Source: Streptomyces luomodiensis
GTDB taxonomy: Bacteria > Actinomycetota > Actinomycetes > Streptomycetales > Streptomycetaceae
Reading direction: 5' to 3'
DNA length: 64,000 bases
Assembly: GCF_031679605.1 (NCBI RefSeq)
Contig: NZ_CP117522.1
Location: 4,712,001 to 4,776,000 of the forward strand
A program made the position numbers and the translations under genes. Under the pieces are notes generated by a model. It had not been told where the DNA came from. It made no database searches and was given only the letters and a program-made list of their open reading frames with translations. Every line of letters begins with the position of its first letter. The first letter of the stretch is position 1. This document shows positions 38,114-46,631 of the stretch, one piece after another.

Positions 38114-38235
38114 GGGCCGTCGCCTTCCATCAGGAGGGCGTCCGGGTCCGGCGCCCTTCGATGCACCTCACGCTAGGAGGGCAAGCGGTCAGTTTCTGTC
38201 CGCGACCGGCGCGCTTCCGCGGCGTTCCCGCGGGG

Positions 38236-39693
38236 TCAGAACGGGAACTGGCTCCGGCCGTGCTGGATGGAGATCCACTTGGTGGTGGTGAAGTCCTCGA
38301 TCATCGACTCCCCGTTGAGCCGCCCCAGCCCGGAGTGCTTCTCCCCGCCGAACGGCACGATCGGCTCATCGTGGACCGTGCTGTCGTTCACGTGGAACAT
38401 GCCGGTGTGGACCCGCTGGGCGAACCGCACCCCGCGCTCCACGTCGCCGGTGTGCACGGCGCCGCTGAGCCCGTAGTCCGTGTCATTGGCGATCCGGACG
38501 GCCTCGTCGTCGCCGTCGAACGGAATCAGCGTCACCACCGGCCCGAACACCTCCTGGCCGAGGATCGCCGAGCCCTCCGGGACCCCGCTGAGCACGGTCG
38601 GCCCCATCAGGGTGCCCTCGGTGCGGCCCCGCACCAGCGCGGTGGCGCCGTCGGCGATCGTCTGGTCGACGAGCGAGGTGATCGCCTCGGCCTGGCTCTC
38701 GTTGATCAGCGGGCCGATGTGGGTGGTGGGATCGCCCGGGTCGCCCACCTTCAGCGTCTCCACCTTGGCCACGAACTTCTCGGTGAACTCCCGCTCCACC
38801 GCCCGGTCCACCAGCACCCGGTTGGCCGCCATACAGACCTGCCCCTGGTGGACGAAGCGGCTGAAGACCGCCGCGTCCACCGCGTAGTCCAGGTCGGCGT
38901 CGTCGAGCACGACCAGCGCGCTGTTGCCGCCCAGCTCCAGGACCGTGCGCTTGAAGTGGGCGGCGGCCACGGTGGCGACATGCCGGCCGACCTTGTCCGA
39001 GCCGGTGAACGAGATCACCTTCGGGACGGGGTGCTCGATCAGGGCGTCGCCGATCTCCGCGATGTCGGTGACCACGACATTGAGCAGCCCGGCGGGCAGC
39101 CCGGCCTCCTCGAAGATCCTGGCGACCAGACCGCCGCCGCAGACCGGGGTGTTCTGGTGCGGCTTGAGGACGACGGCGTTGCCGAGGGCCAGCGCGGGGG
39201 CGACCGACTTCAGCGACAGCAGGAAGGGGAAGTTGAACGGGCTGATGACACCGACCACGCCCACCGGCAGCCGGTAGAGCCGGTTCTCCTTGCCGTCGAC
39301 GGGCGACGGCAGGATACGGCCCTCGGGCCGCAGCGCCAGCTGGACCGCCTCCCGCAGGAACTCCTTGGCCAGGTGCAGCTCGAAGCCCGCCTTCACATGG
39401 GTGCCACCGCACTCCGCGATGATCGTCTCGGTGAGCTCCTTCTCCCGCTCCTCGATGATCCGCAGCGCCCGCTCGAAGACCGCCCGGCGGGCATAGGGAT
39501 TGGTGGCACCCCACGCGGACTGCGCCCGCTCGGCCGCCCGGTAGGCCAGGTCCACCTCCTCGACGGTCGCCACGGTGATGGAGGCGAGCTTCTCCCCGTT
39601 GTAGGGGTTGAAGTCCACGATGTCCCAGGAACCGCTTCCGCCGCGCCACTCGCCGTCGATGAACTGAAGGGCCAACTCGGAGAAGTAGGACAT
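38236..39693 (-). CDS. NAD(P)-dependent aldehyde dehydrogenase
   Basis: 485 residues. Oxidises an aldehyde to the acid. Catalytic Cys287 (HQGQVCMAANR), general base Glu253 (LELGGNS), Rossmann element ISFTGSDKVG, SPFNFP oxyanion Asn. The sequence resembles benzaldehyde/vanillin-type dehydrogenases but substrate cannot be fixed. ATG 39693. The XRE regulator gene lies upstream on the same strand, separated by an 11-bp repeat array. Confidence 0.93.
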   Translation of the reverse strand: MSYFSELALQFIDGEWRGGSGSWDIVDFNPYNGEKLASITVATVEEVDLAYRAAERAQSAWGATNPYARRAVFERALRIIEEREKELTETIIAECGGTHVKAGFELHLAKEFLREAVQLALRPEGRILPSPVDGKENRLYRLPVGVVGVISPFNFPFLLSLKSVAPALALGNAVVLKPHQNTPVCGGGLVARIFEEAGLPAGLLNVVVTDIAEIGDALIEHPVPKVISFTGSDKVGRHVATVAAAHFKRTVLELGGNSALVVLDDADLDYAVDAAVFSRFVHQGQVCMAANRVLVDRAVEREFTEKFVAKVETLKVGDPGDPTTHIGPLINESQAEAITSLVDQTIADGATALVRGRTEGTLMGPTVLSGVPEGSAILGQEVFGPVVTLIPFDGDDEAVRIANDTDYGLSGAVHTGDVERGVRFAQRVHTGMFHVNDSTVHDEPIVPFGGEKHSGLGRLNGESMIEDFTTTKWISIQHGRSQFPF

Positions 39694-39804
39694 GCCATCC
39701 CTCTCTGGATGACGCGGTGCCGTTCACCGACAACCGCGCACAGGTGGGGGGTATTCGGTATTCCTGACAGAACGTCATCCTACTGGCGGGTTATCGGCGC
39801 GTCA

Positions 39805-39892
39805 TTGACGAGTCGCTGATGAGGCACTGACGCGCCGCTGATGAGACGCCGATGCGGCACCGATGAGGCACCGATGCGCCACTGACGCGTCA
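39805..39892. repeat. Eight 11-bp tandem units ending on the XRE-gene stop codon
   Basis: Units start at 39805, 39816, 39827, 39838, 39849, 39860, 39871 and 39882 (consensus CYGATGMGGCA). The stop of the XRE gene (39892-39890, minus strand) is the end of the last unit. It lies upstream of the aldehyde dehydrogenase gene. Confidence 0.88.
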
Positions 39893-40753
39893 GGCATCCC
39901 GGAGGAGCCCGCGGAGCAGATCCCGGCTCTTCTCCGGCGAGAGGCTGTCCGCGCTCAGCCGCTCCAGCACCCGCTCGTAGTGGGCCACTTCATCGGGTTT
40001 GTCCAGGTAGAGCGCACTGGTCAGCTGTTCCAGATAGACGACGTCGGGCAGATCGGACTCCGGGAACCGCAGCCGGGTGAACGCCCCGCTCTCCCCCGCG
40101 TGCCCGCCGAAGGCGAACGGCATCACCTGGAGCGTCACATGCCGGTGCTCGGAGACCGTGAGCAGATGGCGCAGCTGGGCGGACATCACGCTCCGCCCGC
40201 CGTAGGGGCGGTGCAGCGCGGCCTCGTCCAGCACCACGTGGAACGCCGGGGCGCGCTCGGAGACCAGCAGCTTCTGCCGCTCCAGCCGCAGCGCCACCCG
40301 CCGGTCCACCTCCGAGGCGCACGCCTGCGGCTGGCCGCAGGCGACCACGGCGTGGGCGTAGCCCTCGGTCTGGAGCAGCCCGTGGATGAACTGGACCTCG
40401 TAGCAGGCGATATGGGAGGCGGCGCCCTCCAGGCCGACGTAGGTCTGGAACCAGCCGGGCAGCACATCGCCGTAACTGTGCCACCACCCGGCGACATTGG
40501 CCTCGCGGGCGAGCGCGAGCAGCGCCGCGCGCTCCGCCTCGTCACTGACTCCGTACAGGGTCAGCAGGTCCTCGATGTCCCGCGCCTTGAAGCTCACCCG
40601 GCCCAGTTCCATCCGGCTGATCTTGGACTCGGAGGCCCGGATCGAATAGCCCGCCGCCTCACGGGTGATGCCACGGGCCTCGCGCAACCGCCTGAGCTGA
40701 GAGCCCAGGAGGATCCGGCGCACCACCGATCCACTCGACTCGCCTGCGGCCAT
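39890..40753 (-). CDS. XRE-family regulator with DUF5753 domain
   Basis: 287 residues. An N-terminal XRE helix-turn-helix (LRRLREARGITREAAGYSIRASESKISRMELG in two halves, residues about 20-52) and a C-terminal DUF5753 domain (YEVQFIHGLLQTEGYAHA, HVTLQVMPFAFGGH, VVYLEQLTSALYLD). In Streptomyces such proteins (WhiJ type) act with small DUF397 partners and an HATPase, both present at 42874 and 41059. ATG 40753. Divergent from the ATPase; the shared 305-base region holds an iteron element at 40938-40978. Confidence 0.92.
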   Translation of the reverse strand: MAAGESSGSVVRRILLGSQLRRLREARGITREAAGYSIRASESKISRMELGRVSFKARDIEDLLTLYGVSDEAERAALLALAREANVAGWWHSYGDVLPGWFQTYVGLEGAASHIACYEVQFIHGLLQTEGYAHAVVACGQPQACASEVDRRVALRLERQKLLVSERAPAFHVVLDEAALHRPYGGRSVMSAQLRHLLTVSEHRHVTLQVMPFAFGGHAGESGAFTRLRFPESDLPDVVYLEQLTSALYLDKPDEVAHYERVLERLSADSLSPEKSRDLLRGLLRDA

Positions 40754-41058
40754 GTCGGCGATCCTCCCTGTACGGAAAGCATCCTTGCGAACGGCGCCCC
40801 CGCGGCCCCTGGAGGCGAAGTCTGCCACTGATCGGGCTGCGCGCCGTATGCGCGTCGTTACTCAGCCACGGGTTGAACGTCAGTGTACGGAGTCAGAAAT
40901 CCCGGTAAAACCGAGCGGACCGGACCAACTGAGGGCCGTGCACGTGCATCTGCCCTTGCATCTGCCGTGCGCATTCGGAACCATAGGGTGTGCGCACGGG
41001 CAAGCTGGTACGAAATCTGGCCAGGATTCGTCACGGCCACGGAAGCGGGAGTGCTCGC
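40754..41058. promoter_or_regulatory. Divergent promoter region of the XRE and ATPase genes
   Basis: 305 bases without a gene. It contains the iteron block at 40938-40978, a CATAGGGT sequence at 40982-40989 that could be a -10 for the ATPase gene, and a TGTGCGCACG palindrome at about 40989-40998. Confidence 0.5.
40938..40978 (+). promoter_or_regulatory. Iteron element A, upstream of the ATPase gene
   Basis: GTGCACGTGCATCTGC (40938-40953) then TGCATCTGCC at 40957-40966 and GCATTCG at 40971-40977. TGCATCTGCC repeats at 12-base spacing. The same block stands before the DUF397 gene on the other strand (43254-43191). Distance to the ATPase start is 105 bases. Confidence 0.75.
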
Positions 41059-41547
41059 ATGGGGAGCGAAGCTTCAACCCTGCTGGGACCCTTGTGGCAA
41101 GGGCTTGCCCCGATCGATCCCTCCGGCGTCTCCGGAGCCGTCTCCTGCGCACTCCCCGCCCGCTACGAGGCGGTCAAGGGCGCCCGTCAGTTCACCGGCT
41201 CGACCCTGCGGCAGTGGGACATCCCCGAGCTCCTCGACGAAGTGGCGCTGGTCGTCTCCGAACTGGTCACCAACGCGCTCCGGCACGCCCTGCCCGGCGG
41301 CCCGGCGGCCGGTGAGCCGGACCGCCCGGTGCGGCTGCACCTGATGCGCGGCCCCTCACGGCTGGTGTGCGCGGTACGCGACCCCAGCGAGGTGGGGCCG
41401 GTGGCGGGCGAGGCGGGCTGCGGCGAGGAGTCGGGGCGCGGCCTGCACCTGGTGGAGTCCTTCACGGACGGCTGGGGCTGGCGGCCGCTCGCGGGCACCC
41501 GGCGCGGCAAGATCGTCTGGGCCGTCTTCCACCTGCCCCGGACGTAA
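41059..41547 (+). CDS. HATPase_c_2 serine-kinase-like regulatory ATPase
   Basis: 162 residues. A GHKL ATPase domain of the anti-sigma-kinase kind: VALVVSELVTNALRHAL (N box), VCAVRDPS (G1-like, with Asp) and EESGRGLHLVESFTDGWGW (G2). No other domain. In actinomycetes these proteins occur beside XRE-DUF5753 and DUF397 genes and are thought to modulate development or antibiotic production; the target is unknown. ATG 41059 with GCGGGAG upstream. Confidence 0.87.
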   Translation: MGSEASTLLGPLWQGLAPIDPSGVSGAVSCALPARYEAVKGARQFTGSTLRQWDIPELLDEVALVVSELVTNALRHALPGGPAAGEPDRPVRLHLMRGPSRLVCAVRDPSEVGPVAGEAGCGEESGRGLHLVESFTDGWGWRPLAGTRRGKIVWAVFHLPRT

Positions 41548-41586
41548 CACATAACCGGCCGCACGCTCCGCCCGCACGGCCGCGCG

Positions 41587-41656
41587 TCCGTTCGCACGGG
41601 CGGATGGTCACGGGCGGGCGCTCCGTTCACACGGGCGGGCGGTCACGGGCGGGTGG
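41587..41656. repeat. 35-bp tandem duplication spanning the site-2-protease stop codon
   Basis: Two units, 41587-41621 and 41622-41656, sharing TCCGTTC.CACGGGCGG and GGTCACGGGCGGG. The stop of the gene at 41643 (minus strand) is in the second unit. Confidence 0.75.
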
Positions 41657-42794
41657 ACTCCGGCGGGGCCGTGGTGATGCCCAGGCTGTGCAGCTGGAAG
41701 AGCCGGGTCACATCGTGCATCGTGACGATGCCCTCCAGCCGCCCGTGGTCCACCACCAGCACCGGCATTCCGCCACCGCCCGGACGCGCCCGCTCCAGCA
41801 CCTCGCTCAGCAGCTCACCGGGCTCGGCCACCGTGCACCGCGCCAGCGGTATCGCCACATCGCGCGCCCGCTGGGTCTCCCGGGCCCCGGCCGGCACCGC
41901 CGCGAGGGCGCGCAGCTGGACGACCCCGCTGGGCCGCCCCTCGAAGTCCAGCAGCGGCAGCACCGAGTGCCGGGAGTGGGCCGCCACCTCGTCGATGAAC
42001 CGCTCCACGGTCAGCCAGTCCGCCCCGGTGGCGACCGGCGCCGACATCGCGTCGCCCACCCGCACCCCGCGCAGCGCCGTGTCGACTCCGGCCCGCTGCC
42101 GCTCCGCATTGGCGATGATCACCATGAACAGGCCGATGAGCGAGAGCCACAGCCCGCCGGTGTTCCCGCGCAGGAAGGAGATCCAGCCGAGCGCGATGAG
42201 CGCCACGCCGAGGATCTGGCCACTGCGCCCCGCCGCCCGCTCGGCGCGTTGGCGGTCCCCGGTGCGCCACCAGATCACCGCCTGGACCACCCGTCCGCCG
42301 TCCAGCGGCGCGGCGGGCAGCAGATTGAAGACACCCAGCAGCAGATTGGCCCAGCCCAGCCAGATCAGGACGGCGGTGGAGACCCCCCATCCGGTGAGCG
42401 CGTGCACCCCGATCCCCGCGCCGACCGCGATACCGCCGATGACCAGGCTGGTGAGCGGTCCGCTGACGGCCACCCAGAACGCGACCCCGGCGGTGCGGGG
42501 CCGTCCCATCTTGGTCATGCCGCCAAGTGCCCACAGCGTCACGTCCTCCACCGAGACGCCCCGCTTGCGGGCGGTGACCGCGTGCGCGGCCTCGTGCAGC
42601 AGCAGGCTGCCCATCAGCAGTACGGCGCCGACGGCGCTGGCGAAGGCGTAGACGGCGGTCGTCCGGCCGGGGGTCCACGCGGGCAGCGTCTCGTGGCCGA
42701 GCCCGTAAGCGAGCAGCACGATGAGCACTGGGACGCTCCAGTGCATCCGCAGTGGAACCCCGAGTACGCGTCCGACGCGGACCGAGCCGTTCAT
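41643..42794 (-). CDS. Site-2-protease-family intramembrane metalloprotease with CBS pair
   Basis: 383 residues. About six membrane helices; zinc motif HEAAH (67-71) and the distant Asp165 in NLLPAAPLDGGR complete the site-2-protease centre. A C-terminal CBS pair (about 245-365; VRVGDAMSAPV and DVAIPLARCTV begin the modules) probably binds a nucleotide. Such SpoIVFB/Rip3-type proteases cleave membrane-bound regulators such as anti-sigmas. It lies between the ATPase and DUF397 genes. ATG 42794. Confidence 0.9.
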   Translation of the reverse strand: MNGSVRVGRVLGVPLRMHWSVPVLIVLLAYGLGHETLPAWTPGRTTAVYAFASAVGAVLLMGSLLLHEAAHAVTARKRGVSVEDVTLWALGGMTKMGRPRTAGVAFWVAVSGPLTSLVIGGIAVGAGIGVHALTGWGVSTAVLIWLGWANLLLGVFNLLPAAPLDGGRVVQAVIWWRTGDRQRAERAAGRSGQILGVALIALGWISFLRGNTGGLWLSLIGLFMVIIANAERQRAGVDTALRGVRVGDAMSAPVATGADWLTVERFIDEVAAHSRHSVLPLLDFEGRPSGVVQLRALAAVPAGARETQRARDVAIPLARCTVAEPGELLSEVLERARPGGGGMPVLVVDHGRLEGIVTMHDVTRLFQLHSLGITTAPPESTRP

Positions 42795-42831
42795 CGCCGT
42801 CTCACATCAGTCGGGTGCCCCCGCCTGCCAC

Positions 42832-42865
42832 TACCAGTGTCGCGCGTCTACCAGTGTCGCGCGTC
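42832..42865. repeat. 17-bp perfect tandem duplication downstream of the DUF397 gene
   Basis: TACCAGTGTCGCGCGTC at 42832-42848 and 42849-42865, between the DUF397 stop and the start of the site-2 protease gene. Confidence 0.85.
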
Positions 42866-42873
42866 CGCGGCGA

Positions 42874-43131
42874 TCAGCCCAGAGCGGCCGGATCGTGTGC
42901 CAGATGGTCGAATTCGCCGTCCTTGGCCCCGCGCAGCATCGCCTCGACCTCGGCCGGGGTGTAGATCAGCGCCGGGCCGTCGGGGAACCGGGAGTTGCGG
43001 ACAGCCACGTCCCCGCCGGGCAGTTTGGCGAACTCGACACAGGACCCCTGGGAGTTGCTGTGTCTGCTCTTCTGCCAGACGACCCCCTGAAGGTCCGCGG
43101 CCGCCATGCCGTTGTACGGGTGGTCGCGCAC
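42874..43131 (-). CDS. DUF397 small regulatory protein
   Basis: 85 residues. Typical DUF397: VVWQKSRHSNSQGSCVEFAKL then VAVRNSRFPDGPALIYTPAEVEAMLRGAKDGEFDHL. Members bind and modulate cognate XRE-DUF5753 regulators; the one at 39890 is the obvious partner. GTG 43131 chosen because GGAGAAG lies eight bases upstream; ATG 43107 would remove eight residues. The promoter region carries iteron element B and a small perfect palindrome. Confidence 0.93.
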   Translation of the reverse strand: MRDHPYNGMAAADLQGVVWQKSRHSNSQGSCVEFAKLPGGDVAVRNSRFPDGPALIYTPAEVEAMLRGAKDGEFDHLAHDPAALG

Positions 43132-43151
43132 AGGGCTTCTCCACTGTTCGT

Positions 43152-43166
43152 GCAGTTGTCAACTGC
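43152..43166. promoter_or_regulatory. Perfect palindrome before the DUF397 gene
   Basis: GCAGTTG-T-CAACTGC, 7-bp arms around one base, 20 bases upstream of the GTG. Suitable for a dimeric repressor, possibly the XRE protein. Confidence 0.5.
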
Positions 43167-43190
43167 CCCGGATCATAGCCGCGTTCCTTT

Positions 43191-43254
43191 GCGAATGCAT
43201 GAGCGAATGCACTTGCTTCTGCACGGGTAGATGCACCAGCAGATGCACGTGCAC
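43191..43254 (-). promoter_or_regulatory. Iteron element B, upstream of the DUF397 gene
   Basis: TGCA at 43196, 43208, 43220, 43232 and 43244, exactly 12 bases apart. On the minus strand it begins GTGCACGTGCATCTGC (43254-43239), identical over 16 bases to element A at 40938, then TGCATCTACC. The gap to the start codon is 107 bases. TATGAT (minus strand, about 43172-43177) may be a -10. Confidence 0.75.
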
Positions 43255-43347
43255 CTTGCGTATCGGCGTGATCACCCGACACCCGGCGTCTCCTGCCCCG
43301 CGTGATGGAGAGCAGTCGTCATGAAGGACGCCGGGGTCCTCCCCCGG

Positions 43348-43437
43348 GTTGAGCCGACCTCGTCGCCCGGCGTTGTGCGGGCGTCGCCCGGCGTTGAGCC
43401 GACCTCGTCGCCCCGCGTCGTGCGGGCGTCGCCCGGC
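43348..43437. repeat. 45-bp tandem duplication before the polymerase gene
   Basis: Units 43348-43392 and 43393-43437 start GTTGAGCCGACCTCGTCGCC and differ by two bases. A CGTCGCCCGGCGTTG sub-repeat runs through them. It ends 42 bases before the start codon and so forms part of the promoter or leader. Confidence 0.85.
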
Positions 43438-43479
43438 GTTGTCGGACCGTTGTCAGACCCCCCTGCCAGACTCACGGGC

Positions 43480-45168
43480 ATGAGATGGGCGGCGGCGGAG
43501 ACGGATCACGGGGGTGTTCGTCTCTGCCCGCTCGGCCCCGAGGGAAAGGCCGCCGGACCGGTTGTCGAGGTGACGGCGGAGCAGGGCGGGATCGCCGAGG
43601 CCGTGCGGTCCCGCCCCGAGGCCGACCGGTGGGTGTGGCGGTCCACCGCCGAGGTCTATCCGCGGCTGCTGGCCGCCGGGGTCCGGGTCGAGCGGGCCTA
43701 TGACGTCGAGGCGGCCGAGGCGCTGCTCCTCGGCCATGAGGGGCGCTCGGGCGCGCCGCGTTCGCTCGCCGCCGCCTGGGCGCGGCTGCGCGGACTGCCC
43801 GTCCCCGAGGATCCGCCGCCCCGGGCGGCCGGGGCCCAGCCGTCGCTGTTCGAACCCGGTCCGCCGCCGCTGCCGCCGGGCACCGACCCGCTCGACGCGC
43901 TGCTCGCGGTGTACGCGGGGCAGCTGGTCCGTACGGAGGCGGCCGAGCACCCGGACCGGATGCGGCTGCTGACCACCGCCGAGTCGGCGGGGACGCTGAT
44001 CGCCGCCGAGATGCGGCGCGCCGGGGTGCCCTGGCGGGCCGACCGCCACCGGGAGCTGCTGGACGAGCTGCTCGGCGAGCGCTATCCGGGCGGTCTGGAG
44101 CCGCGGCGCCTGGCCGAGCTGGCCGACGAGGTGTCACGCGCCTTCGGCACCCGGGTGCGGCCCGATCTGCCCGCCGAGGTCATCAGGGCGTTCGCCCGCG
44201 CGGGCATCGCGGTCGGCTCGACCCGCGCCTGGGAGCTGCGGCGGATCGACCACCCCGCCGTGGAGCCGCTGCTGCGCTACAAGAAGCTCTACCGGCTGCA
44301 CACCGCCCACGGCTGGGCCTGGCTCCAGTCCTGGGTGCGCGACGGCCGCTTCCGCCCCGAGTACCTGCCCGGCGGCACCGTCTCCGGCCGCTGGACCACC
44401 CACGGCGGCGGCGCGCTCCAGATCCCCAAGGTGGTGCGGCGCGCGGTGGTGGCCGATCCGGGGTGGCGGCTGGTCGTGGCCGACGCCGACCAGATGGAGC
44501 CCCGGGTGCTCGCCGCGATCTCCCGGGACCCCGGGCTGATGGAGGTCGCGGGCAGCGCCCGGGACCTGTACGCGACGCTGTCCGAGACGCGCGTGGTCGG
44601 CAACCGCGACCAGGCCAAGCTCGCGCTGCTGGGCGCGGTGTACGGCCAGACCTCCGGCGACGGCCTCAAGCATCTGGCGGCCCTGCGGCGGCGCTTCCCG
44701 GCGGCGGTGGCGTATGTGGACGAGGCGGCCCGCGCGGGCGAGGAGGGCCGGCTGGTGCGCACCTGGCTGGGCCGCACCTGCCCGCCCGCCGGGGGCGCCA
44801 CCGAGGAGCCGGCCGACGAGGCGGGGCTGCCCCGGGACCAGGCGGAGCCGTCGTACGGCAGCACGGCCGGCGCCCGCGCGCGGGGCCGGTTCACCCGGAA
44901 CTTCGTGGTGCAGGGCAGCGCCGCCGACTGGGCCCTGCTGATGCTCGCGGCGCTGCGGCGGTCGCTGGCCAGGGCGGGGCTGCGTGCGGAGATCGTCTTC
45001 TTCCAGCACGACGAGGTGATCGTGCACTGCCCCACGGAGGAGGCCGACACGGTCCGGGAGGCGATCGCCGAGGCGGGCCGGACGGCCGGCCGGATCGCCT
45101 TCGGACCGACACCGGTGCGGTTCCCCTTCACCATGGCGGCGGTGGAGTGCTACGCCGACGCGAAGTAG
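43480..45168 (+). CDS. Family-A DNA polymerase, bifunctional 3'-5' exonuclease/polymerase type
   Basis: 562 residues. PolA-related with a degenerate exonuclease-like N-terminal region and no 5'-3' exonuclease. Polymerase motifs: A VVADADQMEPRVLA, B RDQAKLALLGAVYGQTSGDG, C FFQHDEVIVHC. It is a second PolA-like enzyme typical of Streptomyces, possibly for repair. ATG 43480 (MRWAAAET) is chosen; the frame is open further upstream, but that part is encoded by a 45-bp repeat. The stop lies at the start of a 35-bp repeat array. Confidence 0.92.
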   Translation: MRWAAAETDHGGVRLCPLGPEGKAAGPVVEVTAEQGGIAEAVRSRPEADRWVWRSTAEVYPRLLAAGVRVERAYDVEAAEALLLGHEGRSGAPRSLAAAWARLRGLPVPEDPPPRAAGAQPSLFEPGPPPLPPGTDPLDALLAVYAGQLVRTEAAEHPDRMRLLTTAESAGTLIAAEMRRAGVPWRADRHRELLDELLGERYPGGLEPRRLAELADEVSRAFGTRVRPDLPAEVIRAFARAGIAVGSTRAWELRRIDHPAVEPLLRYKKLYRLHTAHGWAWLQSWVRDGRFRPEYLPGGTVSGRWTTHGGGALQIPKVVRRAVVADPGWRLVVADADQMEPRVLAAISRDPGLMEVAGSARDLYATLSETRVVGNRDQAKLALLGAVYGQTSGDGLKHLAALRRRFPAAVAYVDEAARAGEEGRLVRTWLGRTCPPAGGATEEPADEAGLPRDQAEPSYGSTAGARARGRFTRNFVVQGSAADWALLMLAALRRSLARAGLRAEIVFFQHDEVIVHCPTEEADTVREAIAEAGRTAGRIAFGPTPVRFPFTMAAVECYADAK

Positions 45169-45303
45169 GCGGCCACGGGGTACGGCCTCCCCCGACAGTG
45201 GGCGGCCACGGGATACGCCCCCTCCCCCGACAGCAGGCGGCCACGGGATACGCCCCCTCCCCCGACAGCAGGCGGCCACCGGGTACGGCCCCTCCCCCGA
45301 CCG
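45166..45303. repeat. Four 33-35-bp tandem units starting at the polymerase stop codon
   Basis: GGCGGCCAC starts at 45168, 45201, 45236 and 45271; each unit continues CGGG.TACG.CC and CTCCCCCGACAG. The TAG (45166-45168) is the counterpart of CAG before later units. This array fills most of the 234-base gap to the MreB-like gene. Confidence 0.85.
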
Positions 45304-45402
45304 GCTCAGCCCCACAGGCAGGGGTCCCGGCTCTCCCCACACGATGAGAGCGGAGGGCCGCCGGGCGGTGGCCCGCCACGCCGCCCACCGGGGAGACCTG
45401 CC

Positions 45403-46431
45403 ATGACCATCAGTCTCGAGGCACTGCGCCGCTGCTCCATCGCCGTCGACCTCGGCGCGGCCAGAACGCGTGTCTACCTCAGACGGACCGGGCTCATCGT
45501 GGACGAGCCGACCGTCGCCGCCGTGAACACCCTCACCGGCGGGCTGATCGCGGTCGGCACGCCGGCGGAGCGGATGAGCGGGCGGACGCCCGCGCACATC
45601 CAGGTGGTACGGCCGGTCTCCAACGGCACCGTCGTCGACATCGCCATGGCCCAGCGGATGCTGCGGCTGCTGCTGGGCAACAAGCTGCGCCGGGCCTGGC
45701 GGCGCCGGCCGCTGGTGAGCGCCGCCGTCTGCGTCCAGCACGACGCCAACCCGCTCGCCCAGCGCGCCGCCGTGGAGACACTCACCGGTATCGGCGCCAA
45801 GCGAGTCGAGCTGGTGGACAGCCTGATCGCCGCCGCCGTGGGCTGCGGTCTGCCCGTCGAACGGCCCGAGGCGACGATGATCGTGGTGTGCGGCGCGGCC
45901 ACCACCCAGGTCGCGGTGTTGTCGCTGGGCTCGATCGTGGCCGCCGAGCGGGTGCCGGTGGGCGGGGAGACCGTGGACCACGCCGTCGTCCAGCACCTGC
46001 GCAACGAGCACGCGCTGATGCTGCCCAGCCAGGCCGTCCGCCCCCTGCATCTGGTCCTCAAGGAGGGCGCACCGGCCTCGGGCAGCACCGAGGTGCACGG
46101 CCGGGACGTGGCCACGGGGCTCGCCCGGTCCGTACGGATCGACGTCGAGAGCGTGCGGACCGCCATCCGCACCCCGCTCACCGGGGTGCTGGACGCCATC
46201 GGCACGGTGCTGCGCCGCTGCCCGCCCGATCTGGTGGCCGACCTCGTCGACCGCGGCATCATGCTGGCCGGCGGCAGCGCGGTGCTGCCCGGGTTCGACG
46301 AGATGCTGCGGGAGGCCACCGGTATGCCGCTGAGCATCGCCGACCACCCCGACGTCTGCGCGGTCGAGGGGCTCGGCGCGATGCTCGACGGCAAGGTGCA
46401 GCCGCTGGCGCTGGACGCGATGGTCTCCTGA
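45403..46431 (+). CDS. Divergent MreB/Mbl-like actin homologue
   Basis: 342 residues, MreB length. Phosphate 1 IAVDLGAARTRVYL, phosphate 2 MIVVCGAATTQVAVLSLG, adenosine LAGGSAVLPGFDEML, and RVPVGGETVDHAVVQHL. Canonical MreB residues are altered (for example DLGTANT reads DLGAART). Streptomyces have MreB and Mbl for spore-wall synthesis and additional divergent paralogues; this is probably one of the latter because no mreC/mreD follows. The stop is inside a 13-bp repeat array. Confidence 0.87.
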   Translation: MTISLEALRRCSIAVDLGAARTRVYLRRTGLIVDEPTVAAVNTLTGGLIAVGTPAERMSGRTPAHIQVVRPVSNGTVVDIAMAQRMLRLLLGNKLRRAWRRRPLVSAAVCVQHDANPLAQRAAVETLTGIGAKRVELVDSLIAAAVGCGLPVERPEATMIVVCGAATTQVAVLSLGSIVAAERVPVGGETVDHAVVQHLRNEHALMLPSQAVRPLHLVLKEGAPASGSTEVHGRDVATGLARSVRIDVESVRTAIRTPLTGVLDAIGTVLRRCPPDLVADLVDRGIMLAGGSAVLPGFDEMLREATGMPLSIADHPDVCAVEGLGAMLDGKVQPLALDAMVS

Positions 46432-46515
46432 CCCCGCCGCCTGACCCCGTCTCCGGGTCCCGCCGCCCGATCCCGCCGCCTGATCCCGCCCCTTGACCCC
46501 GTCTCCTGACGCCTG
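46425..46515. repeat. Seven 13-bp units spanning the MreB-like gene stop codon
   Basis: Units at 46425, 46438, 46451, 46464, 46477, 46490 and 46503, consensus CGCCTGATCCCGC. The TGA stop (46429-46431) is in unit one and a TGA recurs in most others. Confidence 0.88.
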
Positions 46516-46631
46516 ATCGGAAATTCTTCGCGACGCGTTGAGCGGCCGTCTCCTCCCCTGCGTAGTGAAGGGGGAAGAGGCCGGCATGGCCGCCGATCCC
46601 CCCGGGGGCACAGACCGGGAGTCGTCCGTTG

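Noticed and set aside
39805..39892. Short array considered as CRISPR
   Set aside because: Units are 11 bp, contiguous and without spacers; no cas gene is present. It is a simple tandem repeat, as are the other arrays.
46510..46565. ECF promoter GGAAAT...CGTCTC before the first sigma gene
   Set aside because: The spacing between the elements is about 22 bases, too long for an ECF promoter.
44134..46611. 825-residue minus-strand frame
   Set aside because: Antisense to the polymerase and MreB-like genes, both with clear motifs; the frame has His/Gly/Arg-rich composition and no domain.
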